Assembly (NCBI GenBank): GCA_901472405.1
Contig: LR590463.1
Location: 2,356,001-2,420,000 of the forward strand
DNA: 64,000 nt
Reading direction: 5' to 3'
From: Serratia rubidaea
Lineage (GTDB): Bacteria > Pseudomonadota > Gammaproteobacteria > Enterobacterales > Enterobacteriaceae
The notes beneath the pieces were generated by a model. It was given only the letters and a program-made list of their open reading frames with translations, was not told the origin of the DNA and searched no databases. This document shows positions 39,093 through 47,904 of the stretch, one piece after another. Positions within the stretch are counted from its first letter, which is position 1; each line of letters begins with the position of its first letter. Position numbers and translations under genes: made by a program.

Positions 39093-41994
39093 GGTTGAAA
39101 CACGCTCCCGCTGTCGATCCAGTAATGGTTTGCCGCGCCGTCGCCGGCCGCCAGGGTATTTAATCTCAGCTGCAGGTGCGACAGCGGCACCGTTTCGCCG
39201 TCGTCCAGCGTGGCGGCCGCCAGTTCGAACCGTTCGCCGTCGGCGACCTGCAGCTGCACCTGCAGCACCGCGTTGCCGGCCAGCCGACGCGCCAGCTGCG
39301 CATCGACAATCTGCAGGCTATACAGCGGCGAGGCGGGCCAGCGCTCATTATCCAGTTGGCGGAAGCCCAGACGCAGCGGGCCGCGCAGGCTAAAGGCGCG
39401 CGCATCCAGGCTGAAGTCGCGGCGGTCCAGATCGATATCGCGGTAGTAGACGTTAGCGTCGCTGAGGCTCTGCCGGGCATCCAGCATGCCGAGGTAGCGC
39501 AGGGTGGAATACGGCTGAAAATCGCCGGCCTTGAAGTAAAAGCTGCCGAGGCGCAGGTCCAGCGCCAGCAGGCACAGCATGGCGCCGACCGCCGCGGTGG
39601 ATTTCGGCGTGTCGATGCGTCCGTGGCGGGCAAACGGATACCACTGACTGGCGTGATAGCCGTCCAGCGACAGCATGCGGCCCGCCGGCAGCGGCTGCAG
39701 GTGGCGCAGCAGCGCCTGTACGCCCGGCAGCCGGCAGGGGCGGCCGGTCAGCAACAGCACGTCGCAGGCGTAATGGGCCACCACTTCGCAAAGGGCGCGC
39801 AGGCAGGCGGCGATGCGGATCTGTCCGGATAAAAACGCCGCGTGCAGATCGCGCAGCGGCAGCAGCAGCGGGGTGTGCAGAATGTCGAACGCCGGCGCGT
39901 CAGAACCAAGCTGGCGCTGAACCTCCGCGTTGATAAAGTGCAGTACGCCGTCGGTCGGCCTCTGGCTCAGCAGCTCACCAAAGGTGGCCGCCAGCTCTGC
40001 GCCGGCGTCCAGCGGATCGTACGCTTCGTAGGCCTGCAGAATCGCCCGGCCGAGCGGCATAAACAGCTGCAGCGTCGTTTGCTGGCGGCGCGTCGACAGG
40101 CCGTCGAGCCGCCCCTGATTGCCGAACAGCGTGTCCATCAGCGCGGCGGGGTGCGCCACGCCGGCCCGCTCCAACGTCTGCTGCAGCGCCGGCAGCAGAT
40201 AGCGCTGGATCACATCCAGCAGGATATCGTCTCCCGCCAGTTTGAAACCTTCGCGGAACAGCAGCTGCGGGATGATTTTTACATTATGTCCCAGGCCGTC
40301 ATCCAGCGAGAACTGGGTGACCGACAGATCGCTGGTGCCGCCGCCGATATCAATGGAGGCGATGCGCAGCGCCGCGCCGCGCTGGTCGGCGGGGCGATCC
40401 GGGCGCGCCATGGCGGCAAAAAACGCTTTGCTGTCGCCGGCGAAGTTGACCTGCGTTTCGTTGTACAGATACACCATCTGGCCGCAGGTGGCCTCGTCCC
40501 ACTCCATTTGGATCTCCGGCTGCGGCGGCGCGTCGTCGGCCTGCCAGCCGAGCGCCGTCCAGACCAGAACGACGGCTTCGCCCATGCGGCGGCGGAACAG
40601 TTCGCGCTCCGGTTTCGGCATCGCGGCGGGCAGGGGTGAGGATAATCTGCCGCAGCCGCCGCGGCGCGTTGCCGTGCGGCTGGGTCAGCCGCTGGGCCAC
40701 GCTGTTGATCTGCATCAGCGTCTGCGCCAGCAGCTCGCTCAGCATCAAGGTCATCAGCGCGCTGCGGCTGTAGTGGGCGCTGAAGACCGGCAGCCGCTGC
40801 GCCGGCGGCAGCGTGTACAGCGGCTGCCCCTCATCGTTCAGCAGCAACGACAGCGGCGCGGCGGCGGCCATCGGCTCCTGCGGCTGATTAAAGCGCCAGC
40901 CGTGGCTATAAGGTTGCTCGTCCCACAGGTAGCGGCGCGGGCTGGAGAGGCCGGTGCTGCCCTCGGCGCCCTGACGCTGCGCCGCCAGCCGGCTGGCCTC
41001 GCCGCCGACCCGCACCAGCGACGGCCAGCAGAACGCCCGCTCGCGCCCGCTCTGGAAAGAGTAATTCTCCGGCCCGAACGACGCCTGGGCAAACTCCAGC
41101 CGGCTGTCGAACGGCGCCTGATGCAGCCGGTGCGGCTGGCTGAAGTCCCGCAGTTGCAGCGCGCAGGTCTGCTTCAGGCCGTCGCGCTCTTGCGCATGCT
41201 GCTCGACGACTATGCCGCAGGTGTGGGAGTTGCCGACGTCGAGGATCAGGTCGACCGGCACCGGCGCCGCCTGCGGGCCGTCGGCAATCAGGCGGATCGT
41301 TGGCAGCCGCAGCCGCTCTCCCAGCAGCGTCAGCAGGTTCAGATAGTGCGCCTGGTATTCAAACGTCTTCAGCGCGCCATGCAGCGCGTTTTCACTGCGC
41401 CGTTCACGCGCCGCGGCCTGCTGGCGGAACACGTCCCGCAGCCAGCCGTCTACCCAGGTCTGATCGAGAAATTCATCGAGATCGCGGCTATGGTGCGCCA
41501 GGGCGAACGCCAGCCCGGCGCTGACGTCGTTAGCGTCCGGCGCCAGCGCCGGCGGATCCGTCTCCTGCCGCTGGGTATCAAACGCCAGGGTGATGCGCCA
41601 CAGGCAGCCGTCCTCATCGGGCTGGGTCAACGGGGTAAAACGCATGCGCGCCCAGTTTGCCGGGCCGTTGAGAAATCCGCCCGCCTGACTGAAACGGAAA
41701 AAGGGCAGCGGCAGCCACTGCTCCGCCAGCAGCGCCAGCGAACGCTCGAACGGCAGGCGCAGCTCCGGCCGCACCGTTTCCGGCGGCGCGCCGTCGTCAT
41801 GGTTCAACAGATGTTTGCCTGATGCTGGGTCAAAGCGCAGCTGCAGCAGCGGGCCGTTGGCGGTTTTACGCACGTAGGCGCCGGGCAGCGCCGGCGTGGT
41901 TTCCTCCGGCGGCAGGCCGAAGTCCAGAAACTGTACGCCGCTGTTTTGCACCAGCGTAACCTGAGCGGGGGTAATGGGGAAGCGTCGCCAGCAT
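39089..41994 (-). CDS. srfB: SrfB-like protein with actin/Hsp70-type ATPase motifs
   Basis: About 970 residues after indels near 40625 and 41965 (an extra C just after the start) are repaired. Two nucleotide-binding signatures of the actin/Hsp70/sugar-kinase superfamily are visible: LILDVGNSHTCGIVVE (phosphate-1, around residue 255) and ASIDIGGGTSDLSVTQF (phosphate-2), with LLLTGRPCRLPGVQALL resembling the adenosine motif. The protein is therefore probably an ATP-dependent actin-fold machine. Its start overlaps the srfA stop by one base (TAATG) and its stop overlaps srfC, so the three are translationally coupled. Confidence 0.8.
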
Positions 41995-43194
41995 TATTTT
42001 TTCTCGCGCGTGATCGTCATGGGATAAAGCGTGTCGGGGCCGTAGCGGCCGCTACATGCGGCGGGGCGTTCTTCCTGCGGCAGACAGACGATTTCCGGCA
42101 TCTGATAGCGGGAGCCGTCGCTGCAGCGCGCTTTGCTGCGGCTGTTGATCACCAGCTTGCCGGACGGCATCAGCCCGGTTTCGACATTGACCTGACAGCG
42201 CACGTTATCCGCCTGGCGGAGCGTGACGCTGCCTGTGCCGTTGTGCAGCCGGTAAAGCAGGCTGGGCAGTCTGCCGGTGAGCGGCGTTTTGACGTCCGCC
42301 ATGGCGCGCCACTGCCCGTTAAGAAAGCGGGTAGAGCCGGCTTTCACCGCCGCCGCTGGCATGATCAGCGCGTTGCCCTCATCCGGCGGCGCGACGGGCG
42401 CGGTAACCGGCGCGGGGGGAGGCAGCAGCGTCGCCTTGTCCAGCGGCAACGGCGGCAGGGGTTTGAGCGCCGGCGGCGCGGCCGGACGCACTGGCGCAGG
42501 CGCAGGTACGGGCGCGGCGGCCTGCGTGTCGGCGGGGGTAGACTGCCGCCAGTGCCAGCCCAGCGAGGCCAGCGTCGCCATCACCACGGCGATAGCCGGC
42601 AGCAGCAGCCGGCGTCGGCCGGCGGCGCGCGGCTGGGGCGGAACCATCGGCGCTGCAGCCGGCATGTCGGGTGCGGTGGCGGCAGCGGGAGCCGCTACGG
42701 CGGCGGCGGGGCGTCGTCCGGGCGCAGGCAGGCGAACGGATCGTCGTCGCTGCGTTGCTCGGCATGGCTGAACCCCCAGAAGGTCAGCACCGGTTTGCCG
42801 TCAACCAGATAGACGTGCTGCATATCGGGAAAGCGCAGCAGGTAGCGCAGTAAGGCGCCGAAGCGCTGCAGGGCCGCCTGCGGCGCGGCCACCGCCTGCC
42901 GGCTGAGCGCTTCAACGTCAGTCAGGCAGGCGTCCAGCTGCGTCAGCGCCGCACGTCGTTGATTATCGTCGGCCGCGGACCACGGGCGCACCTGGCCGCT
43001 GAACGGCGCATACCAATCGATGCGATCTTGTTGGGCGTTTAATTGCGGAATCGCCAGACAATCTGCGATCGCCGGCTGCTGTTTGAGGCGCAGCGCCTCG
43101 CGGATTGACTGCGCCTGGGCATAAATGGGCTGGCCATTTTCCCCAGCGCGACCAGCCTATCCAGACTGCCGCTGCGTAAAAAAGGTTTCGTCAC
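41994..43194 (-). CDS. srfA: SrfA-like membrane-anchored protein
   Basis: About 400 residues after repair of indels near 42700 and 43130. It starts with GTG (43194; MTKPFLRSGSLDRLVALG), has an N-terminal cytoplasmic domain (LLRYLLRFPDMQHVYLVDGKPVLTFWGFSH), a Pro/Ala-rich linker, one membrane helix (LLLPAIAVVMATLASLGWHW) and a periplasmic Pro-rich stretch followed by a C-terminal domain with CSDGSRYQMPEIVCLPQEERPAACSGRYG (several cysteines, possibly disulfide-bonded). It is the first gene of srfABC and would tether SrfB and SrfC to the inner membrane. Confidence 0.72.
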
Positions 43195-43305
43195 GCTCAG
43201 AAAGACCTTGTGTAAGACTTGCTACAACACCAACGGTCACTGTAATGCGCGCGTAAGGAAAGCAAAGAGGGGAAAACGGGGCAAAATCGCCGTCTGTTTA
43301 CGCTA

Positions 43306-44280
43306 TCAGCCGCGGCGGCCGGCCTCCGCCAGCAGCGTGTTCACCGTCTGACGCAGCCACAGCAGCGCCGGTTCGCGGTCGCGACGGCGGTGCCACAGCA
43401 TCGCCACCTCAAACGGCGCGATCTCCAGCGGCGGCGGGCTGGCGCACAGCCCGTAATGCTGTCGCCAGTTTGTCTCCAGCCCCGCGGGCACGGTGGCGAA
43501 GGCCGCACTGCGCTGCAGCAGCAGCGGCAGCGTGGCAAAGTGCGGCGTGGTGTAAACCACCCGGCGGCGTTTACCCAGCGTGGCCAGCTGACGATCGATC
43601 TGGCTGCTGTCGGCGCCGAGGTAGGAAACCAGCAGATGGTCGGCGCGGGTATAGGCCTCCAGCGTCAGCGGCGTCGACGGCTGCTGTTGCTGCGGGTGCC
43701 AGAAAGTCTGGTAACCCATGGTGGTCAGCACCTGGCGCACCACCGCGTGCGGTGCGTCAACCGCGACCGAAATCGCCAAATCGATCTCGTCGCGCATCAG
43801 CAGCGCGGCATCCTGAAACGGATCGGTCGCCGTCACCTGCAGACGGACGCCGGGGGCGTGGCGGCGCAGAAACTGATACAGCGGCGGGATCAGCCAGCTC
43901 TCCACCCAGTCGGTCACGCCCAGGCGAAAGGTTTGCCGGGCGCGGGCGGGAGAGAACTCCGGCTGCTGAAACAGCACCTGCTGCATATTTTCCATCAGCG
44001 GCGCCAGCTCCGCCACCAGCGACACGGCGCGCGGCGTCGGCTCCATGCCTTTGGCCGAACGGACAAACAGCGGATCGTTAAACATCTCACGCAGGCGCGC
44101 CAGTGCGCCGCTGACCGCCGGCTGCCCCAGAAACAGCTTTTGCGCCGCGCGCGTCACGCTGCGTTCACGGTACAGCACCAGCAATACCGTCAGTAAATTC
44201 AGATCGATACGATTAAAATCATTTTCTCTGATGTTCACAATCAGCCCAATCAATTTGAATGATGTTATTGGACAATACAA
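43306..44280 (-). CDS. LysR-family transcriptional regulator
   Basis: About 310-324 residues: the start may be ATG 44280 or GTG at 44235 (MNIRENDFNRIDLNLL, which gives the more usual N-terminus). The helix-turn-helix is VTRAAQKLFLGQPAVSGALARLREMFNDPLF, of the NodD/LeuO-like subgroup, followed by the effector domain. It is divergent from the metallo-beta-lactamase-fold gene, 49 bases away, and probably regulates it. Confidence 0.85.
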   Translation of the reverse strand: MYCPITSFKLIGLIVNIRENDFNRIDLNLLTVLLVLYRERSVTRAAQKLFLGQPAVSGALARLREMFNDPLFVRSAKGMEPTPRAVSLVAELAPLMENMQQVLFQQPEFSPARARQTFRLGVTDWVESWLIPPLYQFLRRHAPGVRLQVTATDPFQDAALLMRDEIDLAISVAVDAPHAVVRQVLTTMGYQTFWHPQQQQPSTPLTLEAYTRADHLLVSYLGADSSQIDRQLATLGKRRRVVYTTPHFATLPLLLQRSAAFATVPAGLETNWRQHYGLCASPPPLEIAPFEVAMLWHRRRDREPALLWLRQTVNTLLAEAGRRG

Positions 44281-44329
44281 TAATCTCTGCCAGCGTTAAA
44301 GACGACGTTAAATATCATATGGGGAAGCT

Positions 44330-45274
44330 ATGAAACGACATTTAGTGCTGGCCGCCGGCCTGTTGATGACCACCGCTGCGGCGCAGGCCGCTGATACCAC
44401 ACGGCAGGCGCCGGGGTATTACCGCATGACGCTGGGCAAACTGACGGTTACCGCAGTGTCTGACGGTACGGTGACCATTCCGCTCGATCAGCTGCTGGTG
44501 CCGATTGACAAGGAAACGCTGCAGCGCCGTATGGCGGAAGATGCAATGACGCCGCAGGCGGAAACCTCGCTCAACACCTTCGTGATTGACGACGGCAAGC
44601 AGCGGGTGCTGGTGGATACCGGCGCCGGCCAGCTGTTTGGCAATAATGGCGGCCACCTGCTGGAAAACCTGCGTGCGGCGGGCTACCCGGCTGACAGCAT
44701 CAATGCGGTGCTGCTGACGCACGTGCACGGCGACCACTCCGGCGGCGTGTCACAGCAGGGCAAACCGACGTTCCCCAATGCGGATGTCTATGTCGATAAG
44801 CGCGATCCGGACTTCTGGCTGAACGATGCCAACCAAAGCAAGGTGGAAGAGAGCCAGCGACACACCTTTAAAGAATCCGCCGATGCGCTTAACCCGCTGA
44901 TCGCCGCCGGCAAGTTGAAAACCTTCAGCGCTCCGGCGCGGCTGCCGCTGGGCATTCAGGCGCAGGCGGCCTACGGCCATACGCCGGGCAGCGTTACCTA
45001 CCGCGTGGAGAGCGAAGGGCAGACGCTGGTGCTGTGGGGCGATATTATCCATGCCAAAGCGGTGCAGATGCCGGAGCCGCAGGTGGCGATTCACTTTGAC
45101 GTCGACCGGCGGCAGGCGATATCCACGCGCGAACGCATCCTGGCGCAGGCGGCGAAAGAGGGCTTCTGGGTTGCCGCCGCGCATATTTCCTTCCCGGGGC
45201 TGGGGCACGTGCAGCGTGAGGGCAACGGCTATCGCTGGGTGCCGGCCAACTACTCCACCCAGCTGGCGAAGTAA
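44330..45274 (+). CDS. Secreted metallo-beta-lactamase-fold hydrolase
   Basis: A 314-residue protein with signal peptide (cleavage about AQA|A, residue 20) and the MBL zinc motif LLTHVHGDHSGG, a further histidine in AYGHTPGSVTYR and the acid in VLWGDIIH. It resembles periplasmic methyl-parathion-hydrolase/lactonase-like MBL proteins, not class B beta-lactamases. Reaction unknown. Divergent from a LysR gene; followed by two hairpin terminators that isolate it from the lipid cluster. Confidence 0.84.
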   Translation: MKRHLVLAAGLLMTTAAAQAADTTRQAPGYYRMTLGKLTVTAVSDGTVTIPLDQLLVPIDKETLQRRMAEDAMTPQAETSLNTFVIDDGKQRVLVDTGAGQLFGNNGGHLLENLRAAGYPADSINAVLLTHVHGDHSGGVSQQGKPTFPNADVYVDKRDPDFWLNDANQSKVEESQRHTFKESADALNPLIAAGKLKTFSAPARLPLGIQAQAAYGHTPGSVTYRVESEGQTLVLWGDIIHAKAVQMPEPQVAIHFDVDRRQAISTRERILAQAAKEGFWVAAAHISFPGLGHVQREGNGYRWVPANYSTQLAK

Positions 45275-45287
45275 GGTTCACCGCGCG

Positions 45288-45317
45288 TCACGCCATCCGG
45301 CATCAGGGATGGCGTGA
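45288..45317 (+). terminator. Terminator 1 after the MBL-fold gene
   Basis: A perfect 11-bp stem (45288-45298 with 45307-45317), 8-base loop, 13 bases after the stop; followed by GTGTGGCTTTATT. Confidence 0.65.
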
Positions 45318-45357
45318 GTGTGGCTTTATTATTTATTCGCTGCAATAAAACATTAAG

Positions 45358-45382
45358 CCAGCCGAATTATTGGCTGGTTTTT
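45358..45382 (+). terminator. Terminator 2 after the MBL-fold gene
   Basis: CCAGCC-N8-GGCTGG stem followed by five T. Confidence 0.65.
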
Positions 45383-45783
45383 ATATTTATAATCAATTTC
45401 TGGGTAATTTCTCACTCATTATCAAAAAATATTCCTGCCGACGTAGGAGGTTTTTAACGCGCAAGGAAGATTCTCAAGGCATGAAATGTCACATAAAATT
45501 ATTTTTATGGTTTTTTATGTTGTATTTTATTTTTATTTAACATTTATGTTTTGATTTTAATTTGAAATTCAGGTTAAAGCTCCAATTTGATATGGTCAGC
45601 TCTTTTTATTTGGTGCTTTGTTGATTGTTTGAAATAACATGCGCTAACATTCTCCATCAGACGCGGATGGAATCCCGCCGTATTTACTCAATGAAAATCG
45701 CACTCAGCCTTCAGGAATGGATATTCTTCATTCCTACCGTTAAATATTGTCCGCATTCGTCGGGCAATAATTTTTTGGATTTA

Positions 45784-46173
45784 ATGACTAAGGATAAAGT
45801 CAGAGTGAATCTTGGTGTCGATATTATAGATATAGATCGTGTCGCAACGGCAATAACGCGCAGCGGAGATAAATTACTGCACCGCCTTTTAACCGATGAT
45901 GAACGGCGTGAGCTGGGCGACATTACGCACAACTGCGAGCGCGTTGCGGGCTTTTGGGCGGCCAAGGAGGCCGCGGTGAAGGCGCTGGGCACCGGCTTCC
46001 GCCTTGGTATTGCCTTCCATGACATTGAAGTGCGCCACGATGAATTAGGCCGGCCCTTTTATTTCTTCTCCGGTGAGTTTGCCCGCCTGATGAAAGCGCG
46101 CGGCCTGGCGCAATCTACGCTGAGTATTTCACATTGCCGTACGCATGCTATTGCCGCGGCGGCATTTAGTTGA
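45784..46173 (+). CDS. Holo-ACP synthase (AcpS-type phosphopantetheinyl transferase) of the cluster
   Basis: A 129-residue AcpS-fold enzyme from the chosen ATG (MTKDKVRVNLGVDIIDIDRV). The Mg/CoA-binding motifs are intact: GVDIIDIDR (Asp 13) and FWAAKEAAVKALGTGF (Glu). It would attach 4'-phosphopantetheine from CoA to the cluster ACP (47578). Longer in-frame starts exist at 45691 and 45625, but the family length is about 126 and the extra residues do not look conserved. The ribosome site at 45784 is weak (GGATTTA). It is the first gene of the cluster, 23 bases before the ketoreductase, and a second copy beside the housekeeping acpS expected elsewhere. Confidence 0.8.
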   Translation: MTKDKVRVNLGVDIIDIDRVATAITRSGDKLLHRLLTDDERRELGDITHNCERVAGFWAAKEAAVKALGTGFRLGIAFHDIEVRHDELGRPFYFFSGEFARLMKARGLAQSTLSISHCRTHAIAAAAFS

Positions 46174-46196
46174 CGTGTTAATATAAAGGATTATTT

Positions 46197-46952
46197 ATGG
46201 CGATATATCCTGATTTAAACGGGAAAAATGTGCTGGTTACCGGCGCAAGTGGAGATATTGGTCTGGCTATATGCAAGAAATATCTTGAACAGGGCGCAAC
46301 GGTGTATGCAATTTACCATAACGACGTTAGCGGTCTGGAAAAATTAAAGGCCAAACACCCGCAGGGCCAGGCGTTAAATATTCACCAGTGCAATGTGTCG
46401 GATATTCAATCCGTCGATGAGTTGGTGAATACGCTGGATGCTGAAGCCGGTTCTATTCATGTATTAATTAATAATGCCGGTATTTATAAAGATAATTTAT
46501 TCAGCGCCCTGAGCTTTGAGGAGTTCGATCAGGTCATCAAGGTCAACCTGTACGGCACCTTTAATATGACCAAGCAGTGTATGCGCCTGCTGCGCCTCGC
46601 GCGTCAGGCGGCGATCGTCAATATTTCGTCGGTATCCGGCGTCACCTCCAGCTTTGGCCAGACCAACTACAGCGCGGCCAAGGCCGGCATCGTCGGCTTT
46701 ACCCGCACGCTGGCCGCCGAGATGGCCAGCAAAGGGGTGCGCGTGAACGCGGTGGCGCCGGGGATGATCGAATCGCGCATGGTGAAGAAAGTTCCGCGCC
46801 AGATTGTGCGCAACGTGATGTCCGCCATTCCACTCAAGCGTCTTGGTCATGTGGACGAGATTGCCAACGTGGTGGCGTTTTTGAGCTCGGACGCATCCAG
46901 CTACATCGTCGGTCAGACCCTGATCGCCGATGGCGGCCTGATTATGCGTTAA
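46197..46952 (+). CDS. 3-oxoacyl-ACP reductase (FabG-type SDR)
   Basis: A 251-residue classical short-chain dehydrogenase. The NADP-binding loop is VTGASGDIG (residues 14-22), NNAG is present in VLINNAGIYKDN, the catalytic Ser is in IVNISSVSG and the Tyr-Lys pair in TNYSAAKAG, with PGMIESRM and VVAFLSSDASSYIVGQTLIADGG at the C-terminus. It would reduce the ketoacyl-ACP formed by the cluster KS. Ribosome site AAAGGA. Cofactor Asp/Arg position (IYHN) leaves NADPH likely but unproven. Confidence 0.86.
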   Translation: MAIYPDLNGKNVLVTGASGDIGLAICKKYLEQGATVYAIYHNDVSGLEKLKAKHPQGQALNIHQCNVSDIQSVDELVNTLDAEAGSIHVLINNAGIYKDNLFSALSFEEFDQVIKVNLYGTFNMTKQCMRLLRLARQAAIVNISSVSGVTSSFGQTNYSAAKAGIVGFTRTLAAEMASKGVRVNAVAPGMIESRMVKKVPRQIVRNVMSAIPLKRLGHVDEIANVVAFLSSDASSYIVGQTLIADGGLIMR

Positions 46953-46968
46953 TTGACAGGAAAGTCGC

Positions 46969-47559
46969 ATGGCTAACTATAACAAAAGTCTGGTTACCCC
47001 TTCGGTGCTGCTACGGATGGGCGCCTGGCGCGCACCGATCTTCATGGTCGATCGCATCGTGGATTTTACCCCCGGCGAGAAAGGCTCGATCACCGTGATC
47101 AAGCACGTCACCTTTAATGAACCCTATATTCCAGGCCACTTCCCGGATAACCCGGTGATGCCGGGCGTGCTGATCGCTGAGATTTTCGGCCAGGCCAGCG
47201 AATATTTCAGCCTGCTGTGCGATTACTGCCAGCGCCATGAGCGGGAAACCGCAACGCCGCTGAAGAAGTTCGATGAGGTGGCGCGCTCGCTGGCCAACGC
47301 CGAGGGGGTCGAACGGGTGATGGCCGAGCGCCACCGCATCATCGGTTTTCTGGCGTCGCAGGACGTCAAATACCGCCATGTGGTCAACCCGGGCGACACC
47401 ATTGAAGTGCACAGCAAGCTGGCGTTCGCCGATCCCAACGGCTTCCACCATTACGAAGTGGAAGCCCGCGTCGGGCGTCATATCGCCTGCGCCGGCCGCA
47501 TCGTCAATTTCCGCATCGACCGCAGCATTGCGGAAGCCAAGGGCATCCAGATTAATTAA
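46969..47559 (+). CDS. 3-hydroxyacyl-ACP dehydratase (FabZ-type hot-dog) with an insertion
   Basis: A 196-residue hot-dog fold protein. The catalytic segment is PGHFPDNPVMPGVLIAEIFGQAS with His 57 and Glu 71 of the FabZ type. Housekeeping FabZ is about 151 residues; here roughly 30-40 extra residues, charged and helical (CQRHERETATPLKKFDEVARSL), are inserted after the active-site helix and before the second hot-dog strand block (VKYRHVVNPGDTIEVHSKL). The insert may reshape the acyl tunnel or mediate docking. It would dehydrate 3-hydroxyacyl-ACP within the cluster pathway. Confidence 0.84.
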   Translation: MANYNKSLVTPSVLLRMGAWRAPIFMVDRIVDFTPGEKGSITVIKHVTFNEPYIPGHFPDNPVMPGVLIAEIFGQASEYFSLLCDYCQRHERETATPLKKFDEVARSLANAEGVERVMAERHRIIGFLASQDVKYRHVVNPGDTIEVHSKLAFADPNGFHHYEVEARVGRHIACAGRIVNFRIDRSIAEAKGIQIN

Positions 47560-47577
47560 CCGTGGGGAAGCAACACC

Positions 47578-47904
47578 ATGAGTAACACCGGGCTAAACGC
47601 CGTAATTGAACAACGACAACAGGTACTGGAAAAAATCAAGGCGGGGCTGATCGAACGTCTCAACCTGTACCAGAACGTACAACAGATCGATGACGATACG
47701 CCGCTGTTCGGCAGCGGGCTGAAGCTGGATTCGGTGGACGCCACCGAGGTGATCGTACTGCTCGATGAAACCTTCAATATCCGGGTGAAGGAGGGCGACG
47801 ACCCTTCCTATATGCGCAGTGTGAATACCCTGGCGTCGTTTGTGATCGCCAAACAGGGCGAAATGGCGGCAGAAAAGGCAGCAGAAGAGGCGGAGAAGGC
47901 ATGA
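47578..47904 (+). CDS. Acyl carrier protein
   Basis: A 108-residue ACP. The phosphopantetheine attachment site is Ser 52 in LKLDSVDATEV. The N-terminal helix (LNAVIEQRQQVLEKIKAGLIERLNL) is longer than in AcpP, and after the ACP core there is a charged Ala/Glu/Lys tail (about residues 95-108, EMAAEKAAEEAEKA). The same kind of tail ends the GcvT-like protein encoded next, which overlaps by four bases (ATGA). Ribosome site GGGGAAG. Confidence 0.88.
   Translation: MSNTGLNAVIEQRQQVLEKIKAGLIERLNLYQNVQQIDDDTPLFGSGLKLDSVDATEVIVLLDETFNIRVKEGDDPSYMRSVNTLASFVIAKQGEMAAEKAAEEAEKA

Larger units (their letters stand above)
45275..45783. other. AT-rich leader of the type II FAS-like cluster
   Basis: 509 bases between the MBL gene and acpS-like gene. 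The first 110 hold two terminators. From about 45395 to 45660 the DNA is extremely AT-rich (long T and A/T tracts such as around 45500-45570), unlike the GC-rich surroundings. This is the only plausible promoter region for the seventeen-gene cluster and has the look of an H-NS-bound, silenced leader. An in-frame extension of the acpS-like gene upstream (ATG 45691 or 45625) is possible. Confidence 0.6.

Noticed and set aside
40242..41822. 526-residue plus-strand open frame
   Set aside because: GC-rich shadow opposite srfB, Arg/Gln/Pro-rich without domain signals; srfB carries clear motifs.
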